Positions 33,943-42,263 of a stretch of DNA of 64,000 nt are shown here, one piece after another (position 1 is the stretch's first letter; every line of letters starts with the position of its first letter). The DNA comes from Emticicia sp. C21. GTDB lineage: Bacteria; Bacteroidota; Bacteroidia; Cytophagales; Spirosomataceae. Below the pieces are notes generated by a model, which worked only from the letters and a program-made list of their open reading frames with translations, made no database searches and was not told the origin of the DNA. The stretch covers positions 1 to 64,000 of the forward strand of contig NZ_QVMT01000015.1 in assembly GCF_003418935.1 (NCBI RefSeq), given 5' to 3'. The translations under genes were made by a program, and so were the position numbers.

Positions 33943-36744
33943 ATGAAAAAGATGAGAAATCTGCTGCTGCTTTTGCTAGTGACCTCACAGACATTTGCAC
34001 AGAACCTTAACATCCCGATTCCGAATAACCCTGCCGTAAAAACCGGAACATTAAAAAATGGGATTAAGTATTATATCCTTAAAAACGTTGAGCCTAAAAA
34101 CCGGATGGAACTTCGACTGGTGGTGAATGCAGGTTCGATACTTGAAACTGACCAGCAATTAGGGCTTGCGCACTTCATGGAACACATGAATTTTAACGGA
34201 ACAAAAGAGTTTCCTAAAAACCAGTTGGTTGATTTTCTGCAAAAATCAGGGATGAAATTCGGCGCCGATTTGAATGCTTCTACCAGTTTCGATGAAACGA
34301 TTTATCAATTGCAAGTACCAACAGATTCAGCTAAATTATTTGAACGCGCTTTCCAGATTTTAGCCGATTGGTCGCATTATGCAACTTTAGATACAGCCGA
34401 AATAAATAAGGAAAGAGGCATAGTATTAGAGGAAGAAAGAGCAAGATTCAAAAATGCACAGGGACGTGTGCAACAAAAATTACTACCTCTTTTACTAGGC
34501 GATTCAAGATATGCACAGCGTATTCCGATCGGTAAAGTGGATGTTCTGACATCGTTCGAACCGGAACAAATTATCAAATTCTACCAGGATTGGTATCGTC
34601 CTGATTTGATGGCAGTTGTTGCGGTTGGTGATTTTGACCCTGCACAAGTGGAGGGTTTAATAAAGGAAAAATTCAGTAATATTCCTGAAAATAAAAAAGG
34701 CCCTAAACGTACAACCTATGAGATTCCACTATCTAAAGGAACTCAGACGGCTCTAATTGTTGATAAAGAGATTCCACAATCAAGTTTCCAGTTTATTACG
34801 AAGCTTCCACGAGAGAAAACCAAAACACAAGCAGACTATCGTACAGATATAGCAGAAAGTCTTTTTAACCAGATTATCACTACCAGATTGCAGGATATTA
34901 CTAAAAAGCCAAATCCTCCATTTGTTTTTGCCATGATGGGTTATAGTCCATTCCTGGCGGGTTTAGATGCTTTCCAGGTAATAACTGTACCTAAGAACGC
35001 AGAAGGCCTTGAAACAGCAATAAAGGCTGTATTGGATGAACAGGAACGTATTAAACGTTTTGGGTTTACTAAAGGTGAACTGGAAAGAGCTAAAAAAGAC
35101 TATATGTTGAGTGTGGAGAAAAGCTACAAGGAAAAAGATAAAACTAAATCGGCGGCTTTTGTAAATGGTATGATTCAGAATTATCTGCATGGGAGTGCTT
35201 ATACTGATGCAAATTTCAGATATGAATTTGTGAAAAAACATCTGGATGGTATAACCCTAGCTGAGGTAAATGCCGTTGCAGCAAAAGTTATTAAAGAAGA
35301 TAACCGCGTGGGAATGGTTATCGGTTCTGAAAAAGACAAGGATAAATTGCCAAACGAGGCGAGAATCCTTGAATTAATTAATACAAAAAATTCTGACCTG
35401 AAACCGTATGAGGATGAAGTAGTAGCTACTTCAATTCTGGAACAGATACCAACAGGTACTAAAGTAGTTTCAGAAAAGAAAATTGATGAAATAGGCGTAA
35501 CTGAACTAACATTAGGAAATGGAATTAAAGTAGCGTTGAAGCCAACCAACTTCAAAAATGACCAGATTTTGTTTTCAGGGGTAAGTAGGGGTGGCACATC
35601 CTTATACTCAGATGCAGACTATTATTCTGCTGAATTGGCTTCTACGGCAGTTTCACAAGGAGGAGTGGGTAAATTATCAGATGTACAGTTGGATAAATTC
35701 CTATCTGGTAAAGTTGTAAATGTATTTACTTATATTGATGAATTAAATGAGGGAATATCAGGTAATACAACTCCCAATGACTTAGAAACTGCTCTGCAAT
35801 TGATGTACGCCTATGTAGTACAACCACGAAGAGATGATGAAGTAGTAAAAAGTTTCTTAAAAAACCAAAAGGAATTAATTGCTAACTCAATGAAAACTTT
35901 GACGCCTGAAAAGGTTTTCAGCGATACAATTACCACTACGCTCTATCAAAAGAATTTCCGTCGCTTACCAACGAAACCGGAAGATATTGACAGAGTAAAC
36001 CTTGACCGTGCCTATGAAATCTACAAAGATCGATTCAGTGATTTAAGTGATTTTACTTTTGTATTTGTGGGTAATTTTGAAGTAGATAGAATAAAGCCTT
36101 TACTGGAGAAATATATTGGTGGACTACCTTCAACTAAACGTATTGAATCGTACAAAGATTTGCACATTGATAAAGTAAAAGGTAAAGTTGAAAAAACTGT
36201 CTATAAAGGTTTAGAGGATAAAGCATCAGTAAACCTGCAGTTTAACGGAACATTTAATTATACGGAAGAAGAACGTGTAAACCTGGATGCTTTGGCAGAA
36301 GTATTGGATATTAAGCTGACTGAAAAATTGCGTGAAGAGGCCGCCGGGGTGTATTCACCAAGTATACGTGCCTCTTATAATAAATTACCCAATGCGACCT
36401 ATAATCTTACGATTGCTTTTGGCTGCTCACCCGCCAATGCGGAGAAATTAGCTAAAATTTCTTTGGATGAAATTCAGAAAATTAAAACTAATGGTCCGGA
36501 ATCGACAGATATTGATAAAGTAAAAGCGGAAGAAAAACGCTCAACCGAATTGCAGGTAAAAGAAAATAGTTTCTGGAATTCGTATTTAGCAGACCAGTAT
36601 TTTGATGGTGAAGATTTGAATTTTATCAATCGTTACAGCAAAGAAATGATTGATAAAATAAGTGTAGAAAGCGTAAAAAAAGCTGCTAATCAATTCCTTG
36701 GAGATAACTTTGCCAAATTTGTATTGTTGCCGGAAAAAAAATAA
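33943..36744 (+). CDS. M16 family zinc peptidase (pitrilysin/insulinase type)
   Basis: A 933-aa exported protein with signal peptide MRNLLLLLLVTSQTFAQ (after MKK). The inverted zinc motif is H77-F-M-E80-H81, with the third ligand expected in 'EINKERGIVLEEE'. The second, inactive half follows (about 510-930) and contains 'KFLSGKVVNVFTYIDELNEGISG' and 'DFTFVFVGNFEVDRIKPLLEKYIGGLPS'. The two-half clam-shell cleaves short peptides in the periplasm. ATG start. Transcription ends at the strong bidirectional terminator 36758-36800. Confidence 0.93.
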   Translation: MKKMRNLLLLLLVTSQTFAQNLNIPIPNNPAVKTGTLKNGIKYYILKNVEPKNRMELRLVVNAGSILETDQQLGLAHFMEHMNFNGTKEFPKNQLVDFLQKSGMKFGADLNASTSFDETIYQLQVPTDSAKLFERAFQILADWSHYATLDTAEINKERGIVLEEERARFKNAQGRVQQKLLPLLLGDSRYAQRIPIGKVDVLTSFEPEQIIKFYQDWYRPDLMAVVAVGDFDPAQVEGLIKEKFSNIPENKKGPKRTTYEIPLSKGTQTALIVDKEIPQSSFQFITKLPREKTKTQADYRTDIAESLFNQIITTRLQDITKKPNPPFVFAMMGYSPFLAGLDAFQVITVPKNAEGLETAIKAVLDEQERIKRFGFTKGELERAKKDYMLSVEKSYKEKDKTKSAAFVNGMIQNYLHGSAYTDANFRYEFVKKHLDGITLAEVNAVAAKVIKEDNRVGMVIGSEKDKDKLPNEARILELINTKNSDLKPYEDEVVATSILEQIPTGTKVVSEKKIDEIGVTELTLGNGIKVALKPTNFKNDQILFSGVSRGGTSLYSDADYYSAELASTAVSQGGVGKLSDVQLDKFLSGKVVNVFTYIDELNEGISGNTTPNDLETALQLMYAYVVQPRRDDEVVKSFLKNQKELIANSMKTLTPEKVFSDTITTTLYQKNFRRLPTKPEDIDRVNLDRAYEIYKDRFSDLSDFTFVFVGNFEVDRIKPLLEKYIGGLPSTKRIESYKDLHIDKVKGKVEKTVYKGLEDKASVNLQFNGTFNYTEEERVNLDALAEVLDIKLTEKLREEAAGVYSPSIRASYNKLPNATYNLTIAFGCSPANAEKLAKISLDEIQKIKTNGPESTDIDKVKAEEKRSTELQVKENSFWNSYLADQYFDGEDLNFINRYSKEMIDKISVESVKKAANQFLGDNFAKFVLLPEKK

Positions 36745-36757
36745 TGTAAGGGTTTAT

Positions 36758-36800
36758 AAAATCAAAAAGCCAAATCTCAACGATTTGGCCTTTTGATTTT
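36758..36800. terminator. bidirectional terminator
   Basis: Long stem AAAATCAAAAAGCCAAATC / GATTTGGCCTTTTGATTTT with loop TCAAC, between convergent M16 and DUF4105 genes. A/T runs on both sides allow it to work in both directions. Confidence 0.9.
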
Positions 36801-36815
36801 ATCGGCAATTGACAA

Positions 36816-38024
36816 TTAAAACGTACTCAACTTATTTCTCAATCTCCACCACACAAAGAAAGACCTCATTGTTAAAGTCAATACGACAGGAATCAAAGAA
36901 TAATTAATTTCTTGCGGCAAAAATGCCCAGCTCAAAAGAAATAATATTTGAATAATTCCGTAAGCCAGAAAATGTTTAGCTAGCCAGGTGCGAGAGGTAC
37001 CTTTTTTAATTAGTAAGGCAATCGGAAATAACAGAGGATAAGCCCAGATGATGTTCAAATTATATTCTGTAACCCCATGATTGGTAAAGAACCATAAGAA
37101 AACGATGAGCCAACCTACAATACCCGTTATTGAAAACAAAATCTTATCAAATAAGAAGTTGCTATTATCTTTTTTCAATTGTAGAAAAGTTAGTCCGCCA
37201 GTCAATATAAAAAGCCCCCAGAAGAGCATATTTGGTGTGATAGCTTCTTTTTCTTTTACTACGTCGTTGAGAACTTCGGGGTTGACATCGAGTTTTTGAG
37301 ACACCAGCGGTTGCCAGACTCCATTTCTTTTGATTTTAGCTTTATCAAATGCATCGCGGAGATTATCGGGCAAAAACATTGCACTATCTGGGCCTGTAAC
37401 ACAATCCGAGGGTTGTCCTATTGCCAAATCCATTCCGAAATCTGCCCATAGTTTGTTGTTCTTTCTAGCGTATACATCTATCCATTGGCGATAACTGCTG
37501 TCAGCATGTAAATTGCTCTGAAAGCTTAAACTATCGCCACAAACCGTTTTCAAGACATCTCTCAAACGGCTTGAACAGTTATCATAAAAGAATTTATAGG
37601 CATATTCTCTGTTTTCCGGTAAATAGTTTTTTGCAAGAAAATCACTAACATCTTGTTTTTGTTTGCCAGAAAGATTTAAAACCTGTTCCTGTACCAATCT
37701 TTTTTCCTGATTCCATCCGGGATATTTTCCATATCCATTCAATTCAATCTCAAAATCAACCAAACTTATTTTGTAGGGTAATGTACCCCTTAAAAATTTA
37801 ATATAAAAGCCCTGTGCACCAAAATCAAAAGCACCATAATTATACACAACATCTATTCCTTGCATAGGGTCTTTTATTCTGATACCACTGTGCCCAAATG
37901 TAGAATACAATTCATCGCCGGGAGCGATTGTCAGTAAGCTGACAGTGGCCATGGGAGAAAGAGTTTGAGCATTAGAAAAAACAGATATAAAGGCAAAGAG
38001 TATAAGCAGAACGTATCTTTTCAT
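36816..38024 (-). CDS. DUF4105 (LNB-type periplasmic) membrane protein
   Basis: A 402-aa protein with a signal peptide (MKRYVLLILFAFISVFSNAQ), a periplasmic DUF4105 domain (~22-240) with 'GDELYSTFGHSGIRIKD', 'DVVYNYGAFDF', 'KISLVDFEIELNGY' and 'YKFFYDNCSSRLRD', and about five C-terminal membrane helices. The H of FGHS and the C of DNCSSR resemble a cysteine-peptidase (NlpC/P60-like) His/Cys pair, which is my inference. Function is not established. ATG start with TACCTTTG 19 bp upstream. Confidence 0.88.
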   Translation of the reverse strand: MKRYVLLILFAFISVFSNAQTLSPMATVSLLTIAPGDELYSTFGHSGIRIKDPMQGIDVVYNYGAFDFGAQGFYIKFLRGTLPYKISLVDFEIELNGYGKYPGWNQEKRLVQEQVLNLSGKQKQDVSDFLAKNYLPENREYAYKFFYDNCSSRLRDVLKTVCGDSLSFQSNLHADSSYRQWIDVYARKNNKLWADFGMDLAIGQPSDCVTGPDSAMFLPDNLRDAFDKAKIKRNGVWQPLVSQKLDVNPEVLNDVVKEKEAITPNMLFWGLFILTGGLTFLQLKKDNSNFLFDKILFSITGIVGWLIVFLWFFTNHGVTEYNLNIIWAYPLLFPIALLIKKGTSRTWLAKHFLAYGIIQILFLLSWAFLPQEINYSLIPVVLTLTMRSFFVWWRLRNKLSTF

Positions 38025-38043
38025 GCAGGATAGTGTTTTATTG

Positions 38044-38051
38044 CAAAGGTA
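38044..38051 (-). promoter_or_regulatory. -7 promoter box, TACCTTTG
   Basis: Exact TAnnTTTG match 19 bp upstream of the DUF4105 start codon; it follows directly on the U-tract of the terminator at 38052-38087. Confidence 0.5.
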
Positions 38052-38087
38052 AAATAAAAGCGCACAGGTTTCAAAACCTGTGCGCTT
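38052..38087 (-). terminator. terminator of the pspC-liaF-like operon
   Basis: Perfect 14-bp stem AAGCGCACAGGTTT (38058-38071) / AAACCTGTGCGCTT (38074-38087), followed on the minus strand by TTATTTTA. It lies 22 bp after the LiaF-like stop. Confidence 0.92.
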
Positions 38088-38108
38088 ATTTCATTCTATT
38101 AAATTATA

Positions 38109-39113
38109 TTAGTAACGTACAATCTTGATAGATGATAAACCTGTATCAGCATCAACCTTAATTTTCTTGGTAGCTTTGTCGTAGCCTGGTGTTTGCCATA
38201 CGCCGTCCCCAACTTTATCAAAACCATCAAGGTCTTTTGAATTCAATGCGCCATCCATTCTTAACTCACAGCCTACTCCTTCTGGTACACTTAGTTTTAC
38301 GCTGGTTACACCCGAATTGATGTCAACGTCTACATTATCAACTTTGTCGCCTAATTTCACATCAATATCAGCGGCACCTGAGTTCATGTTCAGTTTTTTG
38401 ACTTTATAATCACTAAAATCGAAGTCAACTTCACCGGCGCCAATGCCCAGATCAATATCCCAGATAGGTGCTTTGTTCAATTTGATAATTACATCGTTAT
38501 CAAAATTTTCATCGCTGTCGAAATGGAAATTCCCTTTTTTACCCTTTTGCTCAAATTCAATGGTTTTTACACCATTGGTCAAATCTTCTGTTAAAACATA
38601 ACCACTTCTGTATTGTAGGTGAGTAGATGCTTCGAAAAGATTATTGGTTGATTCTTCTAAATCAAATTCGGCGGCACCACCACCTATTTTTAATTTGGTC
38701 TCGGTAATACCAGTAGCAAGCGGTACAGAATAATAATTTTTGTAGCCATTTCCGTCTGAACTATCTGAGTGAGAATTATGGTCATAATCGTCATCTTCGT
38801 CGTCATCATCGAAATCAACATGCCAGTCATGTTCCATATCATCTTTCCAATCATTTACGCCATCGTCAACGCATGTAAAAATTCCGAGTGGTATGGCAAA
38901 GGCAATTAACAGGGCAGATGTTGCATTATAAATAGTCCGTCTGCGATTCAGGAAGGCAAATACACCGGCCGCGATTAATAGAAGTGGCCAGAAACGGGCT
39001 ATACCGCCGAATGTCCAGTTTAAATCAAACCAATCAAGATTTGTGCCTAAGAACAGGAAGCCAATCACGATAAGGATAGCACCCCAGAAAATATTACTAC
39101 TTCTTTTTTCCAT
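38109..39113 (-). CDS. LiaF/LiaI-like membrane protein with DUF4097-like C-terminal domain
   Basis: A 334-aa protein. The N-terminus holds two to three membrane helices of the LiaI/LiaF transmembrane type ('WGAILIVIGFLFLGTNL', 'ARFWPLLLIAAGVFAFL', 'ATSALLIAFAIPLGIF'). A very acidic linker (about 85-115, a run of D/E/H) follows, then a repetitive beta-solenoid-like 'toast-rack' domain ('KLKIGGGAAEFDLEES', 'DIDLGIGAGEVDFDFSDYKV', 'LNMNSGAADIDVKLG'). In Firmicutes LiaF-type proteins sense envelope stress together with PspC-domain proteins; here it is the last gene of an operon with two PspC genes, which supports an envelope-stress role (inference). Confidence 0.82.
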   Translation of the reverse strand: MEKRSSNIFWGAILIVIGFLFLGTNLDWFDLNWTFGGIARFWPLLLIAAGVFAFLNRRRTIYNATSALLIAFAIPLGIFTCVDDGVNDWKDDMEHDWHVDFDDDDEDDDYDHNSHSDSSDGNGYKNYYSVPLATGITETKLKIGGGAAEFDLEESTNNLFEASTHLQYRSGYVLTEDLTNGVKTIEFEQKGKKGNFHFDSDENFDNDVIIKLNKAPIWDIDLGIGAGEVDFDFSDYKVKKLNMNSGAADIDVKLGDKVDNVDVDINSGVTSVKLSVPEGVGCELRMDGALNSKDLDGFDKVGDGVWQTPGYDKATKKIKVDADTGLSSIKIVRY

Positions 39114-39170
39114 TGTTTTAAGAGTTTAGGACTCCCTTTATTACCTGCTGATTAGTTCGTTTGGGTAATA

Positions 39171-39213
39171 AAAACCCTTTCCCATTTTGGGTTAAACCTG
39201 AACGAGAAAGGGT
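39171..39213 (-). other. intercistronic hairpin
   Basis: ACCCTTTC and GAAAGGGT can pair around a ~27-nt loop in the gap between the second PspC gene and the LiaF-like gene. There is no U-tract after it on the minus strand, so it may act in mRNA processing or stability rather than termination. Confidence 0.5.
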
Positions 39214-39229
39214 AGGGAAGTGGGGGTTA

Positions 39230-39703
39230 TCAAAGATTTGTGTCTATATCGTTTTTCGGATAATTAGGGAAATTATCGTCTTTACGTTCTCTCACGATTA
39301 GCCAAACACCTAAACCAACCAATACTAAAGGCCACATCTGACCGATGTATCTCCAAAGGTTAATGTGAAAGAAAGTTTTAAAAGAGAAAATAATACCCAG
39401 AATGATAAGGATTGCTCCTCCAACCAAATTGTTGTTTTGATTGCGACTGCTCATAGTTGTAAAATTTGAGGTTTCAGAATTAATAGTTTCGTTTATTGTT
39501 ACGTTGGCATAACCGTATGAGTCCTTTACAGGTAATACTATCCATAAGATAATATAAGTTAAACCTGATGGAAACGGAGTGAAAAATAATAATACAAAAA
39601 GTACGCGAATAAGTGTTACATCTAAGTTAAAATATTCGGCTAAACCTTGTGCCACTCCACCTAAGGTCTGGTTTTGTCTGATACGATAAAGTCTCTTTTC
39701 CAT
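39230..39703 (-). CDS. PspC domain protein with extra membrane segments
   Basis: A 157-aa protein. The start is placed at the ATG at 39703 (MEKRLYRI) by comparison with its upstream paralogue, which starts with the same residues. The PspC domain (1-60) is 'LYRIRQNQTLGGVAQGLAEYFNLDVTLIRVLFVLLFF...YIILWIVLPVKD'. A Ser/Asn/Thr-rich linker and two more membrane helices follow ('LVGGAILIILGIIFSF', 'MWPLVLVGLGVWLIV'), of the type also found in LiaF-like proteins. It is an inner-membrane protein, probably partnering the LiaF-like protein encoded 116 bp downstream. Confidence 0.9.
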   Translation of the reverse strand: MEKRLYRIRQNQTLGGVAQGLAEYFNLDVTLIRVLFVLLFFTPFPSGLTYIILWIVLPVKDSYGYANVTINETINSETSNFTTMSSRNQNNNLVGGAILIILGIIFSFKTFFHINLWRYIGQMWPLVLVGLGVWLIVRERKDDNFPNYPKNDIDTNL

Positions 39704-39718
39704 TTTTTTGTTGTTTGG

Positions 39719-39740
39719 AGGCAAACCCTAAGGTTTGCCT
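39719..39740 (-). other. intercistronic hairpin before the second PspC gene
   Basis: AGGCAAACC / GGTTTGCCT form a perfect 9-bp stem with a four-base loop, 15 bp upstream of the start codon of the PspC gene at 39703. It lacks a U-tract on the transcribed strand, so partial attenuation, processing or control of initiation are all possible. Confidence 0.6.
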
Positions 39741-39796
39741 CGTTTATATGTTTTGAGTAATTCACACCACTATCAATCGCCTCATCTTTTACCCAT

Positions 39797-40018
39797 TTAT
39801 GGGTTGATTACGATATTGTTGGTTGGCATCATTGACTCTTTTGTTGGCATAATGGCCCACAAAATGATGTAAGGAATAATGGCCGGAATAGGAGCAAAGA
39901 AAGCTACCACAAATAATACCCTAACCAAAGTTACATCTATATTGAAATACTCAGCAAAACCGGCAGCTACACCACCTAACATTTTACTACTTTTGATTCT
40001 ATACAAGCGCTTTTCCAT
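39797..40018 (-). CDS. PspC domain protein (short)
   Basis: A 73-aa protein consisting of a single PspC domain: 'MEKRLYRIKSSKMLGGVAAGFAEYFNIDVTLVRVLFVVAFF' followed by 'IIPYIILWAIMPTKES'. One or two membrane helices. In enterobacteria PspC is an inner-membrane sensor of the phage-shock response; this short version is common in Bacteroidota, where its signal is not known. ATG start. It is the first gene of the operon with the longer PspC and the LiaF-like protein. A TATCTTTG box lies 64 bp upstream. Confidence 0.92.
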   Translation of the reverse strand: MEKRLYRIKSSKMLGGVAAGFAEYFNIDVTLVRVLFVVAFFAPIPAIIPYIILWAIMPTKESMMPTNNIVINP

Positions 40019-40082
40019 TTTCTTAATATTTTAAATGTTTAATTTTTCTTTTATTTCAACCACTGCTTTGTGATTGATGAAA

Positions 40083-40090
40083 CAAAGATA
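40083..40090 (-). promoter_or_regulatory. -7 promoter box, TATCTTTG
   Basis: Exact TAnnTTTG on the minus strand, 64 bp before the first PspC gene. A TTTG occurs 26 bp further upstream (40117-40120), a little farther than the usual -33 spacing. Confidence 0.42.
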
Positions 40091-40304
40091 TAGGCAAAAG
40101 ACGGTACTATGTATAGCAAACTACATGAATGGAAAAATTTAGTGTCAAAGGGATAAATTATATGACGATTCATCATCGCTCAATCATAAAATCCCCTTTT
40201 AAATAGCGTATGATGCGAATATAGGCTTAAATAATGAATATGAAAACCTGATTAGAGATTATTAATTAATGATTCTTAGAATCAATTTAATTTAAAAATA
40301 GTAG

Positions 40305-40907
40305 CTAATCAACCTCCAATTGTTCAAGAATCTCACTCAATTCATCATAATCTTTATAACCTGGGCGTATTTCTTGAGAACCTTTCAAGGCAATACCTTT
40401 AATAGGTGTTTCAGTGAGAATCTGATGAACATTGTTAGCACTAACCCCGAACCCTAGAATTACTGGGTTATCAAAAGCATATTCTTTCAGGTGATATAGG
40501 AGGAAATCTGTCAATTCCTGTCCGTCAATCAGGAAATAGCTTACAAAAGAATTATAGAGTTTAAGATAATCTTCTATATAGGCGCTATCGGCATCTAGTT
40601 TCAGAATAATTGGTTTGCCTAAGGCAGTTATTTTAGGTAAGAGCGCAGGGTCAGCAATCTGGAGTATATCAATTTCGTATGTTTGAAGTAGTGTAGCAAT
40701 TTCATCATAATCTGATGATTGAGTTTCTCCGACAATCTGTACACCTGCCAGCCAGGATTGAATTTCTTTCAGTTTTTCAGCAGGCATATAGTCATCAGAG
40801 AACTTATCCATTACAAAACCCACTAATTCTACTCCCATACCTGCACAATAACGTGCATCAGATAAATTGGTGATATTACTTACTTTAACGAGTGTTTGAA
40901 GTGCCAT
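40305..40907 (-). CDS. TrpF-like beta/alpha-barrel protein lacking the catalytic Cys
   Basis: A 200-aa protein from the ATG at 40907 (a 46-residue upstream extension in frame has no barrel sequence). It resembles phosphoribosylanthranilate isomerase: 'LVKVSNITNLSDARYCAGMGVELVGFVMD' aligns with the TrpF start 'VKICGIT...DA..A...GAD..GFvF', 'YFLIDGQELTDF' fits the strand carrying the acid Asp, and 'PVILGFGVSANNVHQIL' fits the Gly-rich phosphate loop. But the catalytic Cys of KICGIT is replaced by Ser (KVSNIT), and Gly by Asn. No trp genes are nearby. It may be a divergent isomerase or a repurposed barrel. Divergent from mnmA. Confidence 0.72.
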   Translation of the reverse strand: MALQTLVKVSNITNLSDARYCAGMGVELVGFVMDKFSDDYMPAEKLKEIQSWLAGVQIVGETQSSDYDEIATLLQTYEIDILQIADPALLPKITALGKPIILKLDADSAYIEDYLKLYNSFVSYFLIDGQELTDFLLYHLKEYAFDNPVILGFGVSANNVHQILTETPIKGIALKGSQEIRPGYKDYDELSEILEQLEVD

Positions 40908-40975
40908 GCTAAAAATAATGTTGTAAAAGCGCCTCAAAATTAGTTCAGAACTATTCAGAATCAAATTCTGTTGAC

Positions 40976-40983
40976 TAATTTTG
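40976..40983 (+). promoter_or_regulatory. -7 promoter box, TAATTTTG (mnmA)
   Basis: Exact TAnnTTTG match, 50 bp before the mnmA start codon. A small inverted repeat GCAGA...TCTGC (41004-41020) lies in the leader. Confidence 0.42.
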
Positions 40984-41033
40984 CATATTAATTCACTAAA
41001 ACGGCAGACTTTGAATCTGCGACAGTTATACAC

Positions 41034-42137
41034 ATGAGTAAACACGGACGAATTTTAGTTGCCATGAGTGGCGGTATTGACAGCTCGCTTGCAGCTGTTC
41101 TTCTTCACGAGCAAGGATATGAAGTAATTGGTATGACCATGAAAACATGGGATTATGCTTCATCAGGTGGCAATAAAAAAGAAACAGGCTGCTGTAGCCT
41201 TGATTCTATCAACGATGCCCGTAATATAGCCGTAAACTTAGGTTTCCCCCATTATATTCTGGATATCAGAAACGAATTTGGTGATTATGTAATTGACCAT
41301 TTCACAGGAGAGTATCTGGAAGGTCGTACGCCTAATCCATGCGTATTATGCAATACTCATATTAAATGGGATGCGCTTTTACGCAGAGCAGATAAACTGG
41401 ATTGCGAGTTTATAGCCACAGGTCACTATGCCAATATCAGACAAGAAAATGGCCGACATATTATTTCGAAAGGTGTTGATACCTGGAAAGACCAGAGTTA
41501 TGTACTTTGGGGAGTATCTCAGGAAAGCCTTGCTCGTACACAATTGCCTTTAGGACACCTGAAAAAAACAGAAATCAGAGCTATGGCAACTGAAAAAGGG
41601 TTTTATGATCTGGTAAATAAATCGGAATCCTACGAAATCTGTTTTGTGCCGGATAATGACTACAGAGGCTTTTTAAAACGCAGAGTTGAGGGATTAGAAG
41701 ATAGAGTAAGAGGTGGTAACTTTGTGATGCAGGACGGCAAAGTAGTTGGTCAGCATGAAGGCTATCCGTTTTATACTATTGGTCAGAGAAAAGGCCTAGG
41801 CATTGCTTTAGGTAAACCCGTTTTTGTGACCGAAATCAGAAAAGACACTAACGAAGTGGTATTGGGCGAAGAAAAAGACCTTGAAAGAGACGGTATGATG
41901 GTAGGTAAATTGGTAATGCAGAAATACGAAAACCTGATTGATAGACCTTTAGAAACAGTTACTAAAGTGCGTTACAAACATGAAGGTTCGCCTGCGCAAA
42001 TTGTGCAGGAAGGTGAAAAAATGAAAGTTATTTTCTATGAACCTGTTACAGGAATCGCGCCGGGTCAGGCAGCAGTATTTTATGAGGGTGATGATGTAGT
42101 AGGAGGGGGCTGGATTTTGAAAAGCTTTAAACAGTAA
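41034..42137 (+). CDS. mnmA: tRNA-specific 2-thiouridylase MnmA
   Basis: A 367-aa protein with the PP-loop AMSGGIDSSLAA, the first catalytic Cys in 'RTPNPCVLCNTHIKW', the second in 'SYEICFVPDNDYRGFL', and the central 'GQHEGYPFYTIGQRKGLGIA' region that contacts tRNA. It uses ATP and a persulfide sulfur donor to make 2-thiouridine at position 34 of tRNA-Lys/Glu/Gln. ATG start. It is monocistronic, ending with a terminator at 42161-42200. Confidence 0.97.
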   Translation: MSKHGRILVAMSGGIDSSLAAVLLHEQGYEVIGMTMKTWDYASSGGNKKETGCCSLDSINDARNIAVNLGFPHYILDIRNEFGDYVIDHFTGEYLEGRTPNPCVLCNTHIKWDALLRRADKLDCEFIATGHYANIRQENGRHIISKGVDTWKDQSYVLWGVSQESLARTQLPLGHLKKTEIRAMATEKGFYDLVNKSESYEICFVPDNDYRGFLKRRVEGLEDRVRGGNFVMQDGKVVGQHEGYPFYTIGQRKGLGIALGKPVFVTEIRKDTNEVVLGEEKDLERDGMMVGKLVMQKYENLIDRPLETVTKVRYKHEGSPAQIVQEGEKMKVIFYEPVTGIAPGQAAVFYEGDDVVGGGWILKSFKQ

Positions 42138-42160
42138 TAGTTTATATATATTTTAATTGA

Positions 42161-42200
42161 TAGGGACAAATTACTCAAAGGAGTTTTGTCCCTATTTTTA
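42161..42200 (+). terminator. terminator after mnmA
   Basis: Stem TAGGGACAAA (42161-42170) / TTTGTCCCTA (42185-42194) followed by TTTTTATTATT. Confidence 0.9.
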
Positions 42201-42263
42201 TTATTGGTAGTTTTGTATCTAAATAATTGTTTTGCGACTAAATTTTAATCGACAACCCAACCC

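Noticed and set aside
40908-41045. 46-residue N-terminal extension of the TrpF-like protein
   Set aside because: It overlaps the mnmA start on the other strand and the probable divergent promoter; barrel homology begins at the ATG at 40907.
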